From Spirochaetota bacterium (GTDB taxonomy: Bacteria; Spirochaetota; Leptospiria; Turneriellales; Turneriellaceae): DNA of 28,733 bases. The notes beneath the pieces were generated by a model that was given only the letters and a program-made list of their open reading frames with translations, did no database searches and had not been told where the DNA came from. A program made the position numbers and the translations under genes. This document shows, piece after piece, positions 23,754 to 28,733 of the stretch (positions are counted from its first letter, which is position 1; every line of letters starts with the position of its first letter). The stretch is taken from positions 1-28,733 of the forward strand of contig CAUJII010000192.1 in assembly GCA_963205035.1 (NCBI GenBank), read 5' to 3'.

Positions 23754-23779
23754 TCACCGCTTCTTCCCTACGAGCCGGG

Positions 23780-24469
23780 TTATTGAAAAAAATACCCACG
23801 GTAGAGCGCGAAGAGAGCGACTCCCATCGAGGCATAAACTTTGAGTAGCCACGGCTCTCGCTTTCGGATCATCCAGTCGACAAGCCCCGTGAAAAGAGCC
23901 GTACCGAGGAGTGTTGCTCCCGCACTGAGGTAGTCGAAGTTGTACGTGAAAACTCCATAGGTCAAAGCGGCGATGAGGCCCATATCGAAAATATCTGCGA
24001 AGCGGATGTGACGGCGGTAATACCCCCACTGGCTTCGAGTGCCCTTGAGCCAGCGCAATACGGCTTGCAAAATTGTTTTCGGCAAACCGAGAAGTCTCTT
24101 GAGGAATGACTTATCTGAAACTGTAATGCGCTCTGCGTGGCCTAAAAATTCTGTGAGGATGCCGTAGTTACCCCCTATGAGCGAGAGAATGGGCGTGTCG
24201 GGGAGGGAGCTTACTTCCTTCGCATAGATACTTAAGATGTCGCCCAAGTCGATGAGCGCGCCTGTGCGCAGGTCCTTCTCTCGCAACACAACGCCTTGCC
24301 GCAGAATGCTTTCGTAATGTTCGCCACGCAACGTCTTGACCTCAAGCCTCACTTGGCCCAGAGAACGGTTTGTCTCGACTTGGATTTGGTCGTAGTGGCT
24401 TGTCACCATGGAATAGACTTCGGGGTAATCCCACGCGGGATTTTTTCGATTCTGCCATTGATACCGCAT
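23780..24469 (-). CDS. Unknown membrane-anchored protein
   Basis: 229 residues. The first ~120 residues are soluble and charged, with a beta-rich middle (LRGEHYESILRQGVVLREKDLRTGALIDLGDILSIY). The last ~75 contain two or three hydrophobic segments (about 165-182, 186-198 and 212-226, ending ALYRGYFF). The charge pattern puts the soluble part on the cytoplasmic side. I recognise no domain. It is convergent with SemiSWEET (26-base gap) and divergent from the 24589 metal-binding gene. Confidence 0.65.
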   Translation of the reverse strand: MRYQWQNRKNPAWDYPEVYSMVTSHYDQIQVETNRSLGQVRLEVKTLRGEHYESILRQGVVLREKDLRTGALIDLGDILSIYAKEVSSLPDTPILSLIGGNYGILTEFLGHAERITVSDKSFLKRLLGLPKTILQAVLRWLKGTRSQWGYYRRHIRFADIFDMGLIAALTYGVFTYNFDYLSAGATLLGTALFTGLVDWMIRKREPWLLKVYASMGVALFALYRGYFFQ

Positions 24470-24588
24470 GTTTTATTATCGGTTATTTTTTGCGATAGCT
24501 TTGCGCGATTCTTGGGATTGTTTGCGGGCTCGCGACTGAATAATTCTTGCCAGCGTCATTCGAGGCCTTGGTCTGGAATTCGCATCGG

Positions 24589-24972
24589 ATGTTTAGGCTA
24601 AAGCTATTTCACTTTGCTGTGCTTGCTCTGTTTTCGTTGCAGCTAGCCGATCTACCGGCGATTATTGCCGATGCGGCGACTTCCAAACTCCGCATTTGCC
24701 CCCATACAAAGTTACAATATAAACGCGGGATGCCCTGTCCGTGTGGGCATCGGCACGGCAAGAACCGCAATGTTCCGCATTTCGTGGGCGAACACGGCGA
24801 CTGTGGCAGCGATGCCGACGATGACCGCTTGCACACACCCGGCTTTGAGGGATTGATTTTCACTTACGCAAGTGAAGGCTTGCTTGCGCGTGAAATCAAA
24901 GTTACTGCGCCGCGTTCTGTTTTTTTTCTACCGTCGGGTCTTACAGCCGATCCCCCTGATATCCCTTCTTAG
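24589..24972 (+). CDS. Secreted Cys/His-rich protein, putative metal-binding
   Basis: 127 residues from ATG 24589; an upstream extension to TTG 24547 is less likely because the signal peptide begins at 24589. A signal peptide (MFRLKLFHFAVLALFSLQLA, cleaved near residue 28-30) is followed by a compact block rich in metal ligands: C37-P-H39, C50-P-C52-G-H54-R-H56, H64, H69, C72 and a D-A-D-D-D run at 76-79. The tail is hydrophobic in part but not a clear membrane helix. The ligand density within 40 residues suggests a copper, zinc or iron site, or a disulphide-rich exported domain. I know no family for it. It lies at the head of the redox cluster, 147 bases before the TlpA-like gene. Confidence 0.65.
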   Translation: MFRLKLFHFAVLALFSLQLADLPAIIADAATSKLRICPHTKLQYKRGMPCPCGHRHGKNRNVPHFVGEHGDCGSDADDDRLHTPGFEGLIFTYASEGLLAREIKVTAPRSVFFLPSGLTADPPDIPS

Positions 24973-24982
24973 CCCATACGGT

Positions 24983-25019
24983 GTGCCTCCGGCGGCACCT
25001 GCAGGTGTACTGCACCTGC
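24983..25019. other. Tandem hairpins in the 147-base gap before the TlpA-like gene
   Basis: GTGCC (24983-24987) pairs with GGCAC (24994-24998), and GCAGGTG (25001-25007) pairs with CACCTGC (25013-25019) around TACTG. CACCTGC also appears at 24996-25002, making CACCTGCAGGTG a perfect 12-base palindrome that competes with the second hairpin. No U-run follows, so a simple terminator is doubtful; a regulator site or an attenuator is possible. The rest of the gap holds the strong ribosome binding site of the next gene. Confidence 0.45.
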
Positions 25020-25119
25020 TGTTTCTGACCGTCTTCGACGATACTCTGACGAATTTCATTGATTAGCCTTGAAGTGTTGGAGTGTTTGCCGGCAAGATAA
25101 AAATTCTTGGGGAGGAGTT

Positions 25120-25590
25120 ATGCGTTTAGCATTCTCACAGATAACATGGTTTGTGTTCTTATGGGGTTCTGCCTTCTGGCCAGCGGACGGTAGGCTGTTC
25201 CGTGATTTACCATCACTCGGTAAAGATACGCCAGCCCTGACGAGCTATAAAGGCAAACCGCATGTGCTGGTGTTTTGGGCGGTGTGGTGTGGGCCTTGCG
25301 CGGCAGAGCTACGCGAAGTCGAGCGCGTGTCGCGTACAGAGAAGATTCCGTTTGTCGGTATTGCGGTGGATAGCTCGGAAAAGCAAGCCCGGCGGATGGT
25401 TGAGAGAACGGGCATAACTTTTGCCAACTATCTCGATTACGATTCAGCTTTCGCAGATACTCTCGGCATAAGCGGCGTGCCCTCGTTGCTGCTTATCGAT
25501 GGCAACGGCCGCGTCGCGTGGTCGTATACCGGCTATTCTGTGTTTCCCGAACAAGAATTAAGAAAACAGATTAAGAAAATAACTCATTAA
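25120..25590 (+). CDS. TlpA/ResA-like thioredoxin-fold protein
   Basis: 156 residues from ATG 25120, with a strong GGGGAGGAG ribosome binding site five bases upstream; the frame is open to 25069 but that start has no support. A signal sequence or anchor (about 6-19) precedes a thioredoxin domain with WCGPC (56-60) and the cis-Pro loop GVPS. This is the TlpA/ResA arrangement for reducing disulphides or copper/haem sites in the periplasm. It is 17 bases before the lipoprotein gene and leads the coupled run to the cytochrome. Confidence 0.85.
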   Translation: MRLAFSQITWFVFLWGSAFWPADGRLFRDLPSLGKDTPALTSYKGKPHVLVFWAVWCGPCAAELREVERVSRTEKIPFVGIAVDSSEKQARRMVERTGITFANYLDYDSAFADTLGISGVPSLLLIDGNGRVAWSYTGYSVFPEQELRKQIKKITH

Positions 25591-25607
25591 ATTAAGAAGG
25601 AATAATT

Positions 25608-26678
25608 ATGCAATATAAGAAAAGAAAACTATGGTGTGTAACAGTTACTCTCGCCGCCGTGTTCACGATAAACTCGTGCGCACAAAACGATAGCGCAACT
25701 GTGGTAGTGCTCGCACCCACCAACCTCAGCTATGGGGCAAAAATTTTGACTTTCGCGAAAGATAAGCCTGTGTCAAAAACCGCCAGCGTCACAGGGAGTG
25801 TAACATCCTGCAGCGTTACTCCTGCGTTGCCGGCAGGGCTTACGCTCGACGCGACAAGCTGTGGCATGAGCGGCACGCCGACTGCAACGCAGGCGGCGGC
25901 GTCCTATACCGTGACGGGCTCGAACAGCGCGGGAGATACATCTGTCTCGGTTAAAATCGCGGTTGTTGAGTACACGGCATTGATAGAGGGCACGCCGACG
26001 CATAGCGTCGGCAAGACAACATTCCAAATCAAGGTGACAGATAAGAACGGTGCAGGAGTTGGTGGACTCAATCCCAAAATTCTTCCCGAGATGGACATGG
26101 GTTCGATGGTGCATACTACGCCGGTCGATCCAGTGACAGACAATGGTTCAGGACTCTACACGGCAGTCGTTTACTATCTGATGAGCGGTTCATGGTCTAT
26201 CAAGACTCTGGATAGTTCGGGCGCGACAGAAATCGCGACTCGTATCTCGGTGACCGTCGGCGGATCGTCCACGGCGCGTGTGTCGGTGAGTAACAGTGCA
26301 GACCAGTACGCGAACATGATGACCGCGACCAACCGGCCATACTTTGTGTTTGTTGATTCTGTTTCGGGTAGTGCGGGCAACCATACGGTGAGTATCTTTG
26401 CCGCAACGCGCAAGTCGATGATGAATCACCCGGCACTCGCGAACGGTCTGGTGCTCACTCCGGCAACGGGACCAGACTGGACGGTCACGACCACGAGCAT
26501 CAGGCTTTCAATCGACGGCGGAACAACTTGGGTGGGGCCGCTCACCGATGATGATACGGGGCACTACTCGCTCAGTAGTATTGCGGGGCTCACCGCCGGC
26601 TCGAAAACTCTCACGTTTGAGATCACGGTGAATGGCAGCATTCGAGGAACAGGCTCGCTTGCGGCTGAGATCCCATAG
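25608..26678 (+). CDS. Lipoprotein with Ig-like and YtkA-like segments
   Basis: 356 residues. The N-terminus has a hydrophobic lead and lipobox INSC with C24, so it is a lipoprotein. Residues about 33-120 form a putative Ig-like (He_PIG) domain: LPAGLTLDATSCGMSGTPTA followed by SYTVTGSNSAG. Then comes a YtkA-like module (FQIKVTDKNGAGVGGL, MDMGSMVHTTP, GSGLYTAVVYYLMSGSWSIK), and a related second one near 230-350 with SMMNHPAL. YtkA/FixH-like domains occur with copper handling, and the Met/His motifs MDMGSMVH and SMMNHP resemble copper ligands. That link is inferred. It ends four bases before the barrel gene. Confidence 0.78.
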   Translation: MQYKKRKLWCVTVTLAAVFTINSCAQNDSATVVVLAPTNLSYGAKILTFAKDKPVSKTASVTGSVTSCSVTPALPAGLTLDATSCGMSGTPTATQAAASYTVTGSNSAGDTSVSVKIAVVEYTALIEGTPTHSVGKTTFQIKVTDKNGAGVGGLNPKILPEMDMGSMVHTTPVDPVTDNGSGLYTAVVYYLMSGSWSIKTLDSSGATEIATRISVTVGGSSTARVSVSNSADQYANMMTATNRPYFVFVDSVSGSAGNHTVSIFAATRKSMMNHPALANGLVLTPATGPDWTVTTTSIRLSIDGGTTWVGPLTDDDTGHYSLSSIAGLTAGSKTLTFEITVNGSIRGTGSLAAEIP

Positions 26679-26682
26679 GAAC

Positions 26683-27660
26683 ATGAAAACGATAATTTTT
26701 GGTATGGCTTCGGCCATACCATTCGTGCTCTTCTTCTTGGTTGTGAAGCCCCTCCACGCCGGTTCGTGTTGTGGGGGCGGTACGGCGGGTGCGCTACTCT
26801 TGCCCAAGTCGGCGCAGTGGCTTTTTGCAGCGAGCGGGGATTTAGAAAAGTACAGCGGTTACTTCGACCGGGACGGTAAGTACCTGAACGATCCACCGCG
26901 CTCTGATCTGCGGCAGTACAGGGCGCAAGGCGGTGTGGCGGTGCGTCTTGCCTCACGCTGGCAGGCGGCTCTGGCATCGGGGTATGTGTTTAACTCGAAC
27001 CGGTACACCGGTTTGGTTTCAAAGACTCATGGGCCTGCCGACAGCGTTCTGTCTTTGACCTACGAAACTTTTGATAATATGCGCTGTGTGTGGAGGGTAC
27101 GTCAATGGGCGGATTTAACCCCCGCAGTCTATCTCGCTTCGCAACTGACGCTGCCGACAGGCGTGTCGCCTTATGACAACGTGCAATCGAGTTTCGACAT
27201 TACCGGTCGGGGCTTTTATCGCATCGAAGGCAAAGTCATTGTCGAAAAGACAGTCTATCCATTCACGCTCGCTCTGACAGCACTTTACGGCACTCACTTT
27301 GCGCGTCCCGTGAACCGCGACTATGGTCTATTCGTCGAACCTTACCGCAAGCGACTCGGCGACCGGTTCACCGGCATAGCAACACTTAGCTACACGTATT
27401 TTACCGAGTCAATGGCAGGTCTGACAATCGGCGCGACCTATACTTATTTGCATGAGGCCGACGCGACAATCAACGGCTATGTCGATAAGACAACGGGCTT
27501 TGAACGCCATCTCTTTGGCGCTTCACTCGCGTGGGCAACGCCTGAACGCGAACTCGTCTATTCGGTAAGTTACAACCCCGCTCTGCACGAGTCGGGGTTA
27601 CAGAAGAATTTTCCTGCAACGCATGTTGTTTCAATAGGAGTAAACTATGTCTTACGTTAA
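26683..27660 (+). CDS. Beta-barrel outer-membrane protein with N-terminal CCGGG
   Basis: 325 residues from ATG 26683; AGGA lies just two bases upstream and overlaps the previous stop. A signal peptide ends at about A26 (VKPLHA), so the mature protein starts G-S-C-C-G-G-G. The rest alternates polar and hydrophobic strands with aromatic belts (for example YRAQGGVAVRLASRWQAALASGYVF, FTLALTALYGTHF, TIGATYTYLHEA, VSIGVNYVLR) and closes with an aromatic/hydrophobic final strand, as expected for a 10-14-stranded barrel. The adjacent cysteines could form a metal or disulphide site facing the periplasm. No named family was recognised. It overlaps the next gene by 14 bases. Confidence 0.75.
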   Translation: MKTIIFGMASAIPFVLFFLVVKPLHAGSCCGGGTAGALLLPKSAQWLFAASGDLEKYSGYFDRDGKYLNDPPRSDLRQYRAQGGVAVRLASRWQAALASGYVFNSNRYTGLVSKTHGPADSVLSLTYETFDNMRCVWRVRQWADLTPAVYLASQLTLPTGVSPYDNVQSSFDITGRGFYRIEGKVIVEKTVYPFTLALTALYGTHFARPVNRDYGLFVEPYRKRLGDRFTGIATLSYTYFTESMAGLTIGATYTYLHEADATINGYVDKTTGFERHLFGASLAWATPERELVYSVSYNPALHESGLQKNFPATHVVSIGVNYVLR

Positions 27661-28192
27661 TGCATCCCCATGGAGAAAATTTTTTCTTCTCATGCTGGTC
27701 GCGTTCTGCACTGGGCAGTGCTCGAACCTTATGCCCGACGGCACAGATGAGAGAAGCCGTAACCCCAGCGGTATCTTGAGTGTTGGTCAAATCGCTCCTG
27801 AGTTTTCATTGCCGGTGACCGATGGCAGTACGCTCACACGCGCCTCGGGCCTTGCAGGCAAGAACGGTCTCGTCTTTTATTTTACGATGTGGTGCCCGGT
27901 TTGCACGAGCCATACGGACGAGATTGTGCAGGCCGTCATGCCGGCATACCCGAACGCGCGTTTTGTGGTGGTCGATTATGTTTCGGCGAGCCTGGGTGAA
28001 GCGGCGACCCTGAAGACTTACGGCGGCTACGATGCAACAGGTATCCTTGTCGTGCTCGACAGCTCGCAAAGTTTTATGAAGAGCTATGCGGCAACGATGG
28101 CCTACGTAATCGTTATCGACAGCGCGGGAGTCATTCGCATGAACGAAGTCTACAAGAGACCGAAACTCGAACAAATTCTGGGGTCGCTTTGA
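27647..28192 (+). CDS. Thioredoxin-fold (redoxin-like) lipoprotein with WCPVC
   Basis: 181 residues. A hydrophobic N-terminus (FFLLMLVAFCTGQC) holds a candidate lipidated Cys (C25, or C21 with relaxed spirochaete rules). The thioredoxin domain has PEFSLPVTDG, then MWCPVC (C83 and C86), and a later AYVIVIDSAGVIRMNEVYKRP, giving a redoxin/AhpC-TSA-like layout. With the WCGPC protein upstream it gives the run two periplasmic thiol-redox proteins. A good AGGAG ribosome binding site stands six bases before ATG 27647. The stop TGA shares bases with the cytochrome ATG (TGATG). Confidence 0.82.
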   Translation: MSYVNASPWRKFFLLMLVAFCTGQCSNLMPDGTDERSRNPSGILSVGQIAPEFSLPVTDGSTLTRASGLAGKNGLVFYFTMWCPVCTSHTDEIVQAVMPAYPNARFVVVDYVSASLGEAATLKTYGGYDATGILVVLDSSQSFMKSYAATMAYVIVIDSAGVIRMNEVYKRPKLEQILGSL

Positions 28193-28485
28193 TGATGCAT
28201 GCGCAAATTGTGAGAATTTTGAAAAATACACTGTTGTATTTTTCTCTGTGCACCGGGCCACTCTTAGCAGCCGACGATGCGAAGCTCCTTTTTGAAACGC
28301 GATGCGTGGCCTGCCACGCATTACCCGACCCCGAAAGTCTGGGTGAAAAGCAGTGGTTGGTAGTGCTCAAGACGATGCAAAAGCGGATGCGCGAAAAAGG
28401 CCACGCCGAGCTGACAGAAGCCGAGTTTAAGAAAATCTATTGTTATCTTGCGGGGCGTGGAGAGCCTTGCTCTGGCGGGAGATAA
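28192..28485 (+). CDS. Small c-type cytochrome
   Basis: 97 residues from ATG 28192; the TTG at 28189 would overlap the previous stop. A signal peptide (VRILKNTLLYFSLCTGPLLA) precedes one haem-attachment motif CVACH (38-42). Axial Met candidates are M62 or M66 (KTMQKRM), and two further Cys (C84, C93) could form a disulphide. It is a mono-haem periplasmic electron carrier or sensor. The TGATG junction means it is translated with the redoxin gene. Its stop lies two bases before a large palindromic element. Confidence 0.85.
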   Translation: MMHAQIVRILKNTLLYFSLCTGPLLAADDAKLLFETRCVACHALPDPESLGEKQWLVVLKTMQKRMREKGHAELTEAEFKKIYCYLAGRGEPCSGGR

Positions 28486-28486
28486 G

Positions 28487-28698
28487 GAGCCTGTGCGGGA
28501 ACTCATTGATACAATTTTTTCTGCGCTAAGCCCACGCTAATCAGCGCAAATTCTCCCGCAAATCGTTCCGATTCGCTCGACGTGCGGCCGCAGACGCCCG
28601 GAATTCGCGCTGATTTGCTGTTTTTTCTAGCAACGCGTGTTCTTTTCGCAGAAAAAATCGTCTTTTCGCATAGTTTGCACGAGTTCCCGCAGAGGCTC
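28487..28698. repeat. 212-bp element with three nested inverted-repeat arms
   Basis: Outer arm GAGCCTGTGCGGGAACTC (28487-28504) pairs with 28681-28698 at 17 of 18 bases. Middle arm ATTTTTTCTGCG (28514-28525) pairs with 28647-28658 at 12 of 12. Inner arm AATCAGCGCAAATTC (28539-28553) pairs with 28601-28615 at 14 of 15. The arms are nested in order, so one long imperfect hairpin can form, with a 47-base apical region containing GCGGCCGC. A ten-base direct repeat TCTTTTCGCA lies at 28641 and 28661. The element begins two bases after the cytochrome stop and contains no convincing gene. MITE, structured RNA or large terminator are all possible; no target-site duplication was found. The last 35 bases of the window show nothing else. 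Confidence 0.7.
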
Positions 28699-28733
28699 TA
28701 AATACCACACCGACTTATCGTTTCCCTTGACGC

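Noticed and set aside
1..28733. CRISPR array, tRNA/rRNA genes, insertion sequences
   Set aside because: No regularly spaced direct repeats, no tRNA-like cloverleaf in the short gaps and no transposase-like protein were seen by eye; a tool-based scan could still find a short RNA gene.

Overview
The window looks like a chromosomal stretch of a didermic, moderately GC-balanced bacterium, most likely a spirochaete of the order Leptospirales (Leptospira/Turneriella/Leptonema-like). Supports for this are an 85-residue SemiSWEET that closely resembles the structurally characterised Leptospira biflexa protein, a secreted/lipoprotein-rich gene content with no close enteric or Gram-positive hallmark, and genes that fit Leptospira-type hypothetical families. 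This placement is an inference from remembered family resemblance, not from a search. No rRNA, tRNA, CRISPR array or intact insertion sequence was seen.

Layout. 1-5080: 3' end of a FapA/DUF342 gene, a LysM-LysM-M23 peptidase (-), a DAO-type FAD oxidoreductase (+) and a 780-residue aromatic, beta-repeat envelope protein (-). 5193-8462 (+): an envelope-flavoured run of a secreted unknown, a stand-alone histidine-kinase-like ATPase domain, an NlpC/P60 peptidase and a protein of uncertain (FliK-like?) type. 8470-16019 (-): a run dominated by acyl-CoA chemistry: a ferritin-like COG3687 protein, then DUF35 / thiolase / thiolase / DUF35, then pcnB and a third thiolase-fold protein with a TLP1-like tail. 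All three thiolase-fold proteins lack the catalytic cysteine. A shared AATAGTTA-type motif recurs in the gaps of this cluster. 16020-17098 (-): promoter region, a REP-like palindromic element and a PAP2_C / sphingomyelin-synthase-like membrane enzyme. 17217-18464 (+): tyrS. 18488-19749: two unrelated type II toxin-antitoxin pairs, back to back and divergent, in visibly AT-richer DNA (an acquired islet). 19740-21005 (-): MFS transporter. 21085-23753 (+): nadE, a Tat-exported FAD/amine-oxidase-like protein and SemiSWEET. 23780-24469 (-): unknown membrane-anchored protein.

24589-28485 (+): a tightly coupled secreted redox/metal cluster: a Cys/His-rich secreted protein, a TlpA-like thioredoxin, a lipoprotein with Ig-like and YtkA-like segments, a beta-barrel whose mature N-terminus carries CCGGG, a second thioredoxin-fold protein with WCPVC, and a small c-type cytochrome. 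The genes overlap or sit a few bases apart, so they are very probably made together. I read this as a candidate periplasmic metal (copper?) handling or cytochrome-assembly system; this is the best candidate in the window for an undescribed system, together with the thiolase/DUF35 cluster. Immediately after the cytochrome stop codon lies a 212-bp element with three nested inverted-repeat arms, which could be a MITE-like element or a structured RNA.
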